A DNA stretch of 23,154 bases from Pseudomonadota bacterium (GTDB taxonomy: Bacteria; Pseudomonadota; Alphaproteobacteria; Rhizobiales; Phreatobacteraceae), in assembly GCA_023416965.1 (NCBI GenBank), contig JAEZGJ010000152.1:1-23154 (forward strand). Direction: 5' to 3'. The position numbers and the translations under genes are program-made. The notes beneath the pieces are model-generated. The model had not been told where the DNA came from, searched no databases, and saw only the letters and a list, made by a program, of their open reading frames with translations. This document shows, piece by piece, positions 14,668 to 22,651 of this stretch. The first letter of the stretch is position 1; each line of letters begins with the position of its first letter.

Positions 14668-16713
14668 TCACGCGGCGCGGGTCTGGACGATCTTCTCGGC
14701 GTCGCGACCGGTCAGTTCGGCGAGATGGTCGAACTGCGAGGTGAAGGACCCCACCCCCGCCGTCGCCGAGCGGATCTCGACGATGAGGTCGCCGACCTCG
14801 GCCTCCGGCATGAGGGCCGAGACCACGTCCCAGCCGGGCCAGCGCTCGCGCGCGTCGAAGCCGAGGATCTGGCCCCGCCGCGCCGAGACGATGGCGTTGA
14901 CCCGCGCCGTGGCGTCGGAGGGTACCGCCACCTCGATGCGCAGGACCGGCTCCAGCAGCACCGGATGGCAGGCCGGCAGGGCCTCCTGGATGGCGATCCG
15001 ACCGGCCTGCTGGAAGGCCATGTCGGAACTGTCCACCGTGTGGAAGCTGCCGTCGGTCAGGGTCACGGCGAGATCGACGACGGGAAAGCCGAGCGGCCCC
15101 TTGCGCAGGGCATCGGCCACGCCGTCGCGGACTGCCGGGATATACTGCTTGGGCACGACGCCGCCGGTGATCCGGTCGTCGAACTGGAAGCCCTCGCCGC
15201 GCGACACCGGCCTGACGTCGATGACCACGTCGCCGAACTGGCCGTGGCCTCCCGACTGCTTGCGGTGGCGGCCGCGGACGCCCGTCGCCGACTTCTTGAT
15301 GGTCTCGCGATAGCCGATGGCCGGCCGCCCCTGGTTCACCGCCACACCGTAGCGGTTCGACAGCTTTGCCAGGGCGACGCGCAGGTGCATTTCCCCCTGC
15401 CCGGCCAGGATGATCTCGCCCGTGCCGGCGTCATGGGTGACGGTGAGCGATGGATCCTCGTCGCGCAGCTTGCCGAGGGCGAGGCCGAGGCGCACGTCGT
15501 CCTTGCGGTCCCGCGCCGACAGGGCGAGGGCGAGCACGGGCTGCGGCGCCTCGATGGCGACCAGCGGCGCGAGGGGCGTCCGGCCCGTGGTGACCGCCTC
15601 GCCGGTCGCCACATGGTCGAGCTTGCCGAGCGCCACCGTGTCGCCCGCCTTCGCCTCGCGCAGCTTCTCGACACCCGGCCCGAAGAGCCGGAACAGGCCG
15701 GAGGCGCGCTCCGCCACCCCGGCGGCGCCGGTCAGAATGGCGCCCTCCGACAGGCTTCCCGACAGCAGGCGCGCGACCGAGATCTTGCCGCCATGGGCGG
15801 TGTGGACGGTCTTCATCACCTGCGCCACCGTCTCGCCGGGTGCGACGCCGAGGCGTTCGGCAGCGGCAGCGACCGTCGGCACGTCATGCCGCAGGGTCTT
15901 CAGGAGCCGCAGCACGCCGTGGGTCTGTAGCGCCGAACCGAAGAGCACGGGCACCACCAGGCCCGCGGCGAGCTCCCGACCGAGGTCGTCGAAGACGCGG
16001 TCGCGCGGCGGCTCGAGGTCGGAGAGCAGCGTCTCCATCAGCTCGTCGTCATGGTCGGCGAGCGTCTCCAGCATGGAGAAGCGCGCCTCCTTCTCGCGGT
16101 CGAGATCCTCCCCGTCGAGCGGGATGACCTCGGAGGCCGCGTGCTCGCGATAGACGAAGGCCCTCTCCAGGGCGAGGTCGACGAAACCCGAGACGATCCC
16201 GTTCGACCAGATGGGGATCTGCCGCAACAGCAGCGGCACCCGCGAGGCTGGCCGCAGCAGTTCCAGCGTCTCGCGCAGGCGACGGCTCGCCTTGTCGATC
16301 TTGTTGATGAAGAGGATGCGCGGAATGCCGCGATCCTCCAGCTCACGCAGGATCACGCCGAGGGCGGGAACCTTCTTCTCGTCGGCCTCACAAACCACGA
16401 CCGCCGCATCGACGGCCGGGATGACGCTGCGCATGTCGTGCAGGAAGTCGACCGATCCCGGGCAGTCGACGAAGGTATAGTCGTCCCCCATGAACGAGGT
16501 CGTGGCGAAGCCGGCCTCGACACTCATCCTGAACTGGCGGGATTCGGCGCTGGAATCGGAAACCGTGCTGCCGCTCTCGATCGAGCCCATCCTCGGAATG
16601 GCGCCGGTGCGCTCCAGCACCGCCTCCAGCAAGGTGGTCTTGCCGCTCTGGAACGGGCCCACCAGCGCAATGCACCGGGGACCCGACTGTCGTCTGCCGG
16701 CTTGATCGCCCAT
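14668..16713 (-). CDS. EF-G-like translational GTPase with altered switch motifs
   Basis: A 681-residue paralogue of elongation factor G (EF-G2/PRK12740-like). The P-loop GPFQSGKT is at 19-26 and the NKID specificity motif at 137-140, so GTP binding looks intact. The switch II motif reads DCPGSVDF (83-90) where EF-G has DTPGHVDF, so the catalytic His is Ser87. The switch I RGITI region is replaced by a segment around FRMSVEAG (61-68), losing the usual Thr. Domains II-V follow, with AGQGEMHLRVALAKL, KQSGGHGQFGDVVIDV and a C-terminal domain near ARRGQILGFDARERWPGWDVVSALMPEAEV. From memory, similar changes occur in other alphaproteobacterial homologues, so this is probably a conserved variant, not decay. 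Function is unknown: slow GTPase, recycling or stress role. The ATG at 16713 follows GAGGGG and starts just before the G domain. Confidence 0.9.
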   Translation of the reverse strand: MGDQAGRRQSGPRCIALVGPFQSGKTTLLEAVLERTGAIPRMGSIESGSTVSDSSAESRQFRMSVEAGFATTSFMGDDYTFVDCPGSVDFLHDMRSVIPAVDAAVVVCEADEKKVPALGVILRELEDRGIPRILFINKIDKASRRLRETLELLRPASRVPLLLRQIPIWSNGIVSGFVDLALERAFVYREHAASEVIPLDGEDLDREKEARFSMLETLADHDDELMETLLSDLEPPRDRVFDDLGRELAAGLVVPVLFGSALQTHGVLRLLKTLRHDVPTVAAAAERLGVAPGETVAQVMKTVHTAHGGKISVARLLSGSLSEGAILTGAAGVAERASGLFRLFGPGVEKLREAKAGDTVALGKLDHVATGEAVTTGRTPLAPLVAIEAPQPVLALALSARDRKDDVRLGLALGKLRDEDPSLTVTHDAGTGEIILAGQGEMHLRVALAKLSNRYGVAVNQGRPAIGYRETIKKSATGVRGRHRKQSGGHGQFGDVVIDVRPVSRGEGFQFDDRITGGVVPKQYIPAVRDGVADALRKGPLGFPVVDLAVTLTDGSFHTVDSSDMAFQQAGRIAIQEALPACHPVLLEPVLRIEVAVPSDATARVNAIVSARRGQILGFDARERWPGWDVVSALMPEAEVGDLIVEIRSATAGVGSFTSQFDHLAELTGRDAEKIVQTRAA

Positions 16714-16887
16714 GTCTGCAACCCCTCGTGTCGGGGCCCGGGCGAGAAGGTCGACCCGGAAGTGACAGGCCAAACGGAGGATCTTGTTCGGGGACCTCGC
16801 GTGGGAACCATCGTCCTCCTGCGCGGCCCCGGGCGCAAGGGCGCCGTCTCGCGCTGCAACGAGGGCAGCGATGCGAGGAACGCGGCC

Positions 16888-17052
16888 TCAGCGCTGCGGC
16901 GGGCGGCGGACCGAACCTGTGCGGATATCGTCGTCGGAGACCGGCGCGCGGGCAGTCTGGAGGCCTTCGGCCAGATCCTTGGAGCCCCGATCGATGAACT
17001 GTGCAAGAAGGACGGAGGCGGCGGCGACCGCAATCAGGACCCAGCGGGACAT
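16888..17052 (-). CDS. Possible 54-aa exported or membrane-anchored peptide
   Basis: A short open frame encodes a peptide starting MSRWVLIAVAAASVLLAQ, which would be one signal-anchor helix, then a polar tail (FIDRGSKDLAEGLQTARAP...). GAGGTG lies a few bases before the ATG, and the signal-like start is not typical of a chance frame. No family is recognised. It is upstream of, and on the same strand as, the EF-G-like gene, 174 bases away. The other sequence in 16714-17306 holds no further gene that I can support. A chance ORF is quite possible in DNA this GC-rich. Confidence 0.4.
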   Translation of the reverse strand: MSRWVLIAVAAASVLLAQFIDRGSKDLAEGLQTARAPVSDDDIRTGSVRRPPQR

Positions 17053-17306
17053 CGACACCTCGGCACCGGAACAAGCGACGACTTTTTGTCGCACGAACGT
17101 GGTTAAGGGAGCGTTTCGCCGGCCGGCGGGCCGTTTTCGGCTACCCCCATCACGCAACAGTGAGAGTCTGCCGCATTTTCGCCCGGAACCATCGCCCTTC
17201 CACCATGGTTTCGATCACTGTCGTTCACCGGACGACCGGCAGACGCCAGCCCGATTCCCCCGGTCGGGACGGCGTCGCCGCACAGACATCAGGACGGAGT
17301 TGCCGA

Positions 17307-17621
17307 ATGCTGCATTCGCCTCAATCCTTCCGCATCGGAGCCCCCAAGGCGGGTTTCGGCCGCGGCTATCCCCGTGTCCCCACCATCGTCTCCGCCGGCA
17401 TCGTTGCCGCGCTGCTCATCGCCCTCCTCGTCGCCGGTATCTCGCTCACCACCGAGCTGATCGGGCCGGCAGGTCTTGAGGACGGCGCGGAGGCCGAGAC
17501 CCTGGTCCTGTCCGGCACGGTCGTCGTCCTGACGCTCGGCCTCGCCGCACTGCTCGTCGCCATGCTGCGGCGCTACGTCTCCGTCAGCCAGGACCGTAAG
17601 GATCCGCCAATCGCTGCATGA
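17307..17621 (+). CDS. Small two-helix membrane protein
   Basis: A 104-residue protein with no recognised domain. Two clear membrane helices are visible: about 25-47 (VPTIVSAGIVAALLIALLVAGIS) and 65-87 (TLVLSGTVVVLTLGLAALLVAML). A short acidic loop (GLEDGAEAE) joins them and a basic tail (RRYVSVSQDRK) follows, which by the positive-inside rule puts the C-terminus in the cytosol. The ATG at 17307 follows ACGGAG; upstream in-frame codons give a poor extension. It ends 15 bases before the PQQ sugar dehydrogenase gene, so the two are likely co-transcribed and it might anchor or assist that enzyme, but nothing in the sequence proves a link. Confidence 0.65.
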   Translation: MLHSPQSFRIGAPKAGFGRGYPRVPTIVSAGIVAALLIALLVAGISLTTELIGPAGLEDGAEAETLVLSGTVVVLTLGLAALLVAMLRRYVSVSQDRKDPPIAA

Positions 17622-17636
17622 GGGAAACACGGCCCC

Positions 17637-18809
17637 ATGCTGGTATCCCGTCCCCATCGCCGCGCCGTTCTGGCCTCCGGCCTGTCGGCTGCCGCCCTGT
17701 TCGGCCTTGCACCGCGGTCCGGTCTCGCGCGGGCCGTACGCGCCGACGCGCCGGGCCAGCCCCTCGCCGTCACCACCATGGCCGGCGGACTCGAGCATCC
17801 CTGGGGGCTCGCCTTCCTTCCCGACGGGTCTTTCCTCGTCACCGAGCGCCCGGGCCGGCTTCGCCGGATCACGCCGGACGGCGAGGTCTCGCAACCGCTC
17901 GAGGGCGGACCGCGGGTTCTCGCCCGTGGACAGGGCGGCCTCCTCGGCATCGCGCTCGGGCCCGACTTCGCCCGGAACCGGCAGGTCTTCCTCAGCTTCG
18001 CCGAGGCCCGTGAAGGCTCGACCAACGGCACCGCCGTGTTCCGCGCGCGCCTCTCCGGCTCCGGCGACGCGCTGGAGGATGGCCGCGTCATCTGGCGCCA
18101 GCAGCCGGCCTTCGCCAGCAGCAACCATTTCGGCTCGCGCATCGTCCCGGACCGCTCGGGAAATCTCTTCGTCACGACCGGCGACCGGTTCAGCCAGATG
18201 GACCTGAGCCAGGACCCGTCGAACACCATCGCCAAGATCATCCGCATCACGCCGGACGGAGAGCCGGCGCTGGACAACCCGCGCGCCGCAGGCCGGTCCG
18301 GCTGGGCGCCGGATGTGTGGGCCATCGGCTTGCGCAACGTCCAGGGGGCCGCCCTGCATCCCGAAAGCGGCCTGTTATGGGTCAGCAACCACGGCCCGCG
18401 CGGAGGTGACGGGCTCTATGCCGTCCGGCCGGGCGAAAATTACGGCTGGCCGCTGATCTCCTGGGGCACCCATTACGACGGCCGGCCGGTGAACGGCGGG
18501 CTGCGGCAGCGGGAGGGTCTGGTCCAGCCGCTCGTGCACTGGACGCCGTCGATCGCGCCGGCGGGCCTCACCTTCTATACGAGCGACCTCATGCCCGGCT
18601 GGAAGGGCAGCGCCTTTTCCGGAGCCCTGGCGGGGCGCATGCTGGTGCGGATCATCCTCGACGGCGAGCGCGTGGTCGGCCAGGAGCGCCTGCTCACCGA
18701 GCTCGGCCACCGCTTCCGCGACGTGCAGGCGGGGCCTGACGGGGCGCTGTGGGCGCTCACCGACGCCCGCGACGGCGCCCTCCTGCGCATCGCCCCGCCC
18801 GCGCGCTGA
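17637..18809 (+). CDS. PQQ-dependent soluble aldose sugar dehydrogenase
   Basis: A 390-residue six-bladed beta-propeller of the glucose/sorbosone dehydrogenase family (PF07995; YliI/Asd-like), which oxidises aldoses in the periplasm using PQQ. The N-terminus has a twin-arginine-like signal (HRRAVLASGLSAAALFGLA, 7-25). Family landmarks are GLEHPWGLAFLPDGSFLVTERPGRL (51-75), GQGGLLGIALGPDF (98-111), NHFGSRI with the catalytic His164, TTGDR, WAIGLRNVQG and NHGPRGGDGL, and the late GENYGWPLISWG. Length matches the family. It lies 15 bases after the small membrane protein gene and converges on the methyltransferase with only two bases between stops. No PQQ synthesis genes are in the window, so the cofactor must come from elsewhere. 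Confidence 0.92.
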   Translation: MLVSRPHRRAVLASGLSAAALFGLAPRSGLARAVRADAPGQPLAVTTMAGGLEHPWGLAFLPDGSFLVTERPGRLRRITPDGEVSQPLEGGPRVLARGQGGLLGIALGPDFARNRQVFLSFAEAREGSTNGTAVFRARLSGSGDALEDGRVIWRQQPAFASSNHFGSRIVPDRSGNLFVTTGDRFSQMDLSQDPSNTIAKIIRITPDGEPALDNPRAAGRSGWAPDVWAIGLRNVQGAALHPESGLLWVSNHGPRGGDGLYAVRPGENYGWPLISWGTHYDGRPVNGGLRQREGLVQPLVHWTPSIAPAGLTFYTSDLMPGWKGSAFSGALAGRMLVRIILDGERVVGQERLLTELGHRFRDVQAGPDGALWALTDARDGALLRIAPPAR

Positions 18810-18811
18810 AC

Positions 18812-19570
18812 TCAGACGTCGGCGATCCGCGGGTGCGGCGTGAGGACCACGCAATGGTGGCCCATGGCGTCCCCTCCCAGAATGAAATGCTGGGCGGAGA
18901 AACTCTCCATGAGGTCGTTCTCGTAGAGCTTCACCGCGTCGCGCCGGCAGATGAGGAACTTCGCCGCTGCGACGATATCCTCCCGGTCGATGACGCACAT
19001 GAGGCACATCTCCGGATGAGCCGAGAGATAGGCGTGCACCGTGACCACCAGGAACGGGTAGCCGGGGTGGAGCATGTCGTCGAGGCAGATCAGGCCCTGC
19101 GGATGGAGCCGGGCGTGGGCCAGCGCCAGGTCGTGTCCGAGCGCCTCGTGCGAATGGTCGCCGTCGATATGGATGAAGCGCAGCGGACCGCGCCCGGTGA
19201 GGCCGGCGAACTCGTCGATGGTCAGCTTGCTGGTGTCGAAGGGGCGCGGCGTGAAGCGGTCGGGGCTGAGGCCGCAGCGCGCCGCATTGGCCACGAAGCG
19301 GTCGAGGACGTGGTCATCGGGCCAGGAGAAGATGTCGAAGCCGTAGCCGTGTTCCCCCGCAGCCAGGGCATGGCTCATGGCGATGAAGAAGCGCCCCTCG
19401 AAGGTGCCGATCTCGGCGAGGCTGCCGCGTATGCCCATTTCACTCTGGCGGCGCAGCAGATGGCCGCAAATGGTCGCCGAGAAGCGGGAGGACATGCCGG
19501 GGACGGTGTCGTAGCCCCCGGCGAGATAGGCGTCGAGGGCGGGAATGCCGCTGACGAAGGCGCGAGTCAT
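18812..19570 (-). CDS. Class I SAM-dependent methyltransferase (Methyltransf_24-like)
   Basis: A 252-residue cytosolic methyltransferase. The SAM-binding motif I is LAEIGTFEGRFFIAM (51-65), an acidic residue follows in GYGFDIFSW (76-83), and RFIHIDGDHSHEALGHDLALA (131-151) with GLICLDDM (159-166) is typical of PF13578 enzymes. The N-terminal ~45 residues (GIPALDAYLAGGYDTVPGMSSRF) and the C-terminal ~70 are not diagnostic. Its start overlaps the end of the DUF486 gene by 4 bases (ATGA), so the two are translationally coupled. Family members often modify sugars or small molecules; the substrate here cannot be inferred. Confidence 0.88.
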   Translation of the reverse strand: MTRAFVSGIPALDAYLAGGYDTVPGMSSRFSATICGHLLRRQSEMGIRGSLAEIGTFEGRFFIAMSHALAAGEHGYGFDIFSWPDDHVLDRFVANAARCGLSPDRFTPRPFDTSKLTIDEFAGLTGRGPLRFIHIDGDHSHEALGHDLALAHARLHPQGLICLDDMLHPGYPFLVVTVHAYLSAHPEMCLMCVIDREDIVAAAKFLICRRDAVKLYENDLMESFSAQHFILGGDAMGHHCVVLTPHPRIADV

Positions 19571-19926
19571 GCGGTTCTCCCCTGGAAGACGAAAAAGGCG
19601 CCGGCGGCGATCAGCGCGAAACCGATCGCATGGTTCCACGACAGCTGTTCCTTGAGCACCACCACCGAGAAGACGGCGAAGACGACGAGGGTGATGACCT
19701 CCTGGATCGTCTTGAGCTCGGCGGCGCTGTAGACCTCGTGGCCGATGCGGTTGGCCGGAACGGCGAGGCAATATTCGAAAAAGGCGATGCCCCAGCTCGC
19801 CACGACCACCAGGGTGAGCGGTGCGGCCTTGAACTTCAGGTGGCCGTACCAGGCGAAGGTCATGAAGACGTTGGAGGCGAGCAGCAGCAGGATGGGGGAG
19901 ACGAAGGGCGAGGTCAGCGACGCCAT
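19567..19926 (-). CDS. DUF486 (DMT-superfamily-like) membrane protein
   Basis: A 119-residue inner-membrane protein with four helices, matching the DUF486/COG3169 family (PF04342). Conserved stretches are FMTFAWYGHLKF (21-32), ASWGIAFFEYCLAVPANRIG (43-62) and LKTIQEVITLVVFAVFSV (71-88). The fold resembles half of a drug/metabolite transporter, so it probably works as a dimer; no substrate is known for the family. It overlaps the methyltransferase start by 4 bases and follows the exported 134-residue gene by 69 bases on the same strand. Confidence 0.9.
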   Translation of the reverse strand: MASLTSPFVSPILLLLASNVFMTFAWYGHLKFKAAPLTLVVVASWGIAFFEYCLAVPANRIGHEVYSAAELKTIQEVITLVVFAVFSVVVLKEQLSWNHAIGFALIAAGAFFVFQGRTA

Positions 19927-19995
19927 GGGGAACTCCGGTGGTCTCGCCCATGGCTAGCACGAACCGGGCCGCGACAGCACGGCCGCCGCGGCGGG

Positions 19996-20400
19996 TCATG
20001 GCACGCAATTGGCGACCGTCCAGACCCCGTCGAGCGGGCCGCCGCGGACGATGAAGCTTTCGCCGAGGTCGTACCGCCCTGCCCGCTCCCAGTGCAGCGC
20101 CACGGGCACGCGATCGAGGGCGTAGGCCATGTGGTGGCTGGGGCCGGACGTGCCGGGAATCTCGTCGAAGGTGAGATAGGCCGTTCGGTCGCCGATGCGG
20201 CCTCGCCAGATCTGGCGCCCGTAAGTCCGCGTCCGTCCGTCCGCCGCGCGCTGGCGCCAGGCGGGATGGGCGAAGGCCTCCGCCGTGAAGACCAGCCCCT
20301 TGTCCGACCGGATCTGCGGCTTCGACGGATGGCAAGCGGCGTGAGTGCGTCCCGCCGTCACGACCACGGCGAAAGAGGATAACAGGCTGCGTCGGTTCAT
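19996..20400 (-). CDS. Small exported hypothetical protein
   Basis: A 134-residue protein with an exported N-terminus: NRRSLLSSFAVVVTAGRTHA (2-21), Tat-like or Sec, with likely cleavage before ACHP. The mature part has two cysteines only (Cys23 and Cys132), placed at its two ends, which could form a disulfide in the periplasm. The rest is Arg/Gly/Trp-rich with strand-like segments (GRIGDRTAYLTFDEI, ESFIVRGGPLDGVWTVANC). I recognise no family. The ATG at 20400 is chosen because it starts the signal sequence. It lies 61 bases after the SemiSWEET gene and may be in the same transcript. Confidence 0.65.
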   Translation of the reverse strand: MNRRSLLSSFAVVVTAGRTHAACHPSKPQIRSDKGLVFTAEAFAHPAWRQRAADGRTRTYGRQIWRGRIGDRTAYLTFDEIPGTSGPSHHMAYALDRVPVALHWERAGRYDLGESFIVRGGPLDGVWTVANCVP

Positions 20401-20461
20401 CGCGTCCTCCGGCGGACCGCGATAGGCCCTCGAGGTTTCTGCCGCGATCCGCGCAGTGCCC

Positions 20462-20725
20462 TCAACCGTATCTGAGCTTGAGAGCGACGATGGTGAGCTG
20501 CAGCGCCAGACTCACCGTGTTGGAGAGGATGAGCGGCAGGTCGCCCAGCGAGATGCCGTAGACCAGCCAGAGGGCGATGCCGCAGGAAAAGGCGGCATAG
20601 GCCGGCAGCGAGATGGCGCGGGTGTCACGGGTGCGGATGATGCGCAGGGCCTGCGGCAGCCAGCAGAAGGTCGTAACGAAAGCCGCGGTCAGGCCGATAT
20701 AGGGAACGAGGGTCTGCGGCAGCAC
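20462..20725 (-). CDS. SemiSWEET sugar transporter
   Basis: An 87-residue three-helix protein of the bacterial SemiSWEET family (MtN3/PQ-loop), which dimerises to carry sugars across the inner membrane. The PQ motif lies in FCWLPQALRIIRTRDTRAISLPAYAAF (20-46), followed by GIALWLVYGISLGDLPLILSNTVSLALQ (49-76) with the conserved Trp, Tyr-Gly and the substrate-site Asn69. Length is exactly that of the family. It is the first gene of a - strand series with the exported protein, DUF486 and methyltransferase genes, and is divergent from msrP across a 96-base intergenic region. The sugar carried is unknown. Confidence 0.92.
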   Translation of the reverse strand: MLPQTLVPYIGLTAAFVTTFCWLPQALRIIRTRDTRAISLPAYAAFSCGIALWLVYGISLGDLPLILSNTVSLALQLTIVALKLRYG

Positions 20726-20767
20726 GTTGGCCTCCGGGGCGAGTCTGGCCGACTCGCCATAGCGTGA

Positions 20768-20816
20768 TTGGATGACGGGCCGGCGGGCCTATAGCGTGTC
20801 GCAACGACAAAGGGAG
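20768..20816 (+). promoter_or_regulatory. Probable promoter and Shine-Dalgarno of msrP
   Basis: TTGGAT (20768-20773) and TATAGC (20790-20795) are spaced by 16 bases and could be -35 and -10 boxes; the match to consensus is moderate. AGGGAG (20811-20816) lies 5 bases before the ATG at 20822. The leader would be only about 20 bases. Confidence 0.4.
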
Positions 20817-20821
20817 CCCCC

Positions 20822-21775
20822 ATGCTGATCAAGTCGAAGCGCGGATGGGAATTGCCGGAATCCGCCGTAACCCCCGAGGACGTGTTCCTGTCGCGGCGCA
20901 GCCTGATGGCGGCCGGGGCGGGCCTCGCCACGACGGTGCTCGCAGGACCCGCCGCGGCGCAGCAGGCGGACCCGACCGCCGACCTCTATCCCGTCCGGCG
21001 CAACGAGACCTATACGGTGGAGCGGCCGCTGACGGCGGAGACCGTCGCCGGCAACTACAACAATTTCTACGAGTTCGGCACGTCGAAGCAGGTGGCCCGC
21101 GCCGCCCAGGCGCTGCCCATCCGCCCGTGGACGGTGAAGATCGACGGCCTGGTCGAGAAACCGCAGACGATCGACATCGACAAGCTGATCCGCGCCATGC
21201 CGCTGGAGGAACGCGTCTATCGCTTCCGCTGCGTCGAGGCCTGGGGCATGACGGTTCCCTGGACTGGTTTCCCGATCAAGGCGCTGATGGACATGGTCCA
21301 GCCGCAGGGTTCGGCGAAATATCTGCGCATGGAGACGTTCGACACCCAGAGCTGGGCGCCGGGCATGCGCTCGCCCTGGTATTCCTGGCCCTATGTGGAG
21401 GGGCTCGCCATCGACGAGGCGGCGCACGATCTCGCCATTCTCGTCACCGGCATCTACGGCAAGCCGGTGCCGCGCCAGCACGGCGCGCCGCTGAGGCTCA
21501 TCGTGCCGTGGAAATACGGGTTCAAGTCGGTCAAGTCGATCGTCCGCATCTCCTTCGTCGAGCAGCGCCCGCAGAGCTTCTGGGAGCGGCTGCAGGGCGG
21601 CGAATACGGTTTCTGGGCCAATGTGAACCCGGCCGTCGCCCATCCGCGGTGGAGCCAGGCGACGGAGGAGCTGATCGGCGGCGGCGGACGCGTGCCGACC
21701 CAGCTCTTCAACGGCTACGGCGAATATGTCGCGCCGCTCTATCGCGGCCGCGAGCGCGAGCGCCTCTGGGCCTGA
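20822..21775 (+). CDS. msrP: Protein-methionine-sulfoxide reductase catalytic subunit
   Basis: A 317-residue molybdoenzyme of the YedY/MsrP type, which repairs oxidised methionines of periplasmic proteins. A Tat signal (SRRSLMAAGAGLATTVLAG, 24-42, cleavage near AAAQ) follows a 23-residue lead typical of the family. YNNFYEFGTSKQVARAA (79-95) and RPWTVKIDGLVEKP (101-114) are family blocks. The molybdenum ligand is Cys137 in RFRCVEAWGM, and PWTGFPI, QHGAPLRLIVPWKYGFKSVKSI and WANVNPAVAHPRWSQATE complete the pattern. Length is normal. In many bacteria the haem membrane partner msrQ follows directly; here the next gene is an unrelated hydrolase on the opposite strand, three bases away, so MsrQ must be encoded elsewhere or another electron donor is used. 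Confidence 0.94.
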   Translation: MLIKSKRGWELPESAVTPEDVFLSRRSLMAAGAGLATTVLAGPAAAQQADPTADLYPVRRNETYTVERPLTAETVAGNYNNFYEFGTSKQVARAAQALPIRPWTVKIDGLVEKPQTIDIDKLIRAMPLEERVYRFRCVEAWGMTVPWTGFPIKALMDMVQPQGSAKYLRMETFDTQSWAPGMRSPWYSWPYVEGLAIDEAAHDLAILVTGIYGKPVPRQHGAPLRLIVPWKYGFKSVKSIVRISFVEQRPQSFWERLQGGEYGFWANVNPAVAHPRWSQATEELIGGGGRVPTQLFNGYGEYVAPLYRGRERERLWA

Positions 21776-21778
21776 GGC

Positions 21779-22651
21779 TCAGGCCGCCGGTTCGCAGCGG
21801 AACCCCTCGCGCCACGGCCGGATGCGCCCGACCGAGGGTGAGGGGAAATGCGCCATGCAGCACAGCGTGTCGGTGTCGCAATAGCGCTCGAGGAAGGCGC
21901 GCCGCGTGCGCGCCGCCTCCACCCTGTCGACGTCGAACTTCGTGGAGAGATCGGGCAGGAGCGCCTGCAGCGGCGAGTGGATGAGGTCGCCGGGCGCCAC
22001 CGCCGCGTCGCGTCCCTTGCCGAAGGCGATGGAGACGTGGCCGGGCGTGTGCCCCGGGGTCGGTATCAGCCGGACATGGTCGCCGATGGCGTGATCGCCC
22101 GCGACCAGATCGGCCCTCCCCGCCTCCACCACCGGCAGCACGCTGTCCTGGAACGGGAAGACCGGCGCCCTTGCGTCCGCCGCCTGCCAGTGCTTGAACT
22201 CGCGGGCAGCGAAGACGTAGCGCGCCTTCGGGAAGGTCGGCACCCAGCGGCCGTTCTCGAGCCGCGTGTTCCAGCCGACATGGTCGGCATGAAGATGGGT
22301 GCACATGACGTAATCGACGTCCTCCACGCTCAGCCCCGCCGCCGCGAGCCCGTACATGAAGCGCGTGTCGGTCTTGCCGTGCCAGTCGGGTCGCGTCGGG
22401 CGGTGCTTGTCGTTGCCGATGCAACTGTCGACCAGCACGACATGATGGGGCGTTCGCACCACATAGGTCTGGAAGGCGAGGCTGAGCCGCCCGTCGGCGG
22501 CGAGGCCGCCGGCGCCCGCGAGCCAGTCGCGCGCGGCGGCCAGCGTCTCCGGCGTCAGGTCCGGCAGCATCTCCAGCGGATCGAGGAAGCCGCCCTCCTG
22601 CTCGACGATGCGGTGGATCGTGAGGTCGCCGGCGTGGAAGGTGTCGGTCAT
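21779..22651 (-). CDS. Metallo-beta-lactamase-fold hydrolase
   Basis: A 290-residue cytosolic protein with the full metal-binding set: THLHADHVGW (118-127, HxHxDH), His201 in PTPGHTPGHVSI, Asp222 in APGDLIHSP and a late His in CMAHFPSPSVGRI. Sequence around HADHVGW and PGHTPGH is like lactonase and related MBL hydrolases; it could open lactones or cleave thioesters or phosphodiesters. No glyoxalase- or beta-lactamase-specific signature is evident, so the substrate is open. The ATG at 22651 begins the first strand (TFHAGDLTIHRI); upstream in-frame sequence is poor. It ends three bases from msrP and shares a 193-base divergent region with the lipoprotein gene. Confidence 0.88.
   Translation of the reverse strand: MTDTFHAGDLTIHRIVEQEGGFLDPLEMLPDLTPETLAAARDWLAGAGGLAADGRLSLAFQTYVVRTPHHVVLVDSCIGNDKHRPTRPDWHGKTDTRFMYGLAAAGLSVEDVDYVMCTHLHADHVGWNTRLENGRWVPTFPKARYVFAAREFKHWQAADARAPVFPFQDSVLPVVEAGRADLVAGDHAIGDHVRLIPTPGHTPGHVSIAFGKGRDAAVAPGDLIHSPLQALLPDLSTKFDVDRVEAARTRRAFLERYCDTDTLCCMAHFPSPSVGRIRPWREGFRCEPAA

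Noticed and set aside
14414..14671. 85-codon - strand frame in the gene-poor region
   Set aside because: It overlaps the terminator and the EF-G-like stop, has no ribosome binding site, and its codon use differs from that of neighbours.
14389..15930. 513-codon + strand frame entering the EF-G-like gene
   Set aside because: Most of it is antisense to the EF-G-like coding region, and it shows no family match or ribosome binding site.
17075..17092. GCGAC/GTCGC hairpin with T5 in its loop
   Set aside because: Arms of 5 bp and the T run in the loop do not fit a terminator; likely chance.
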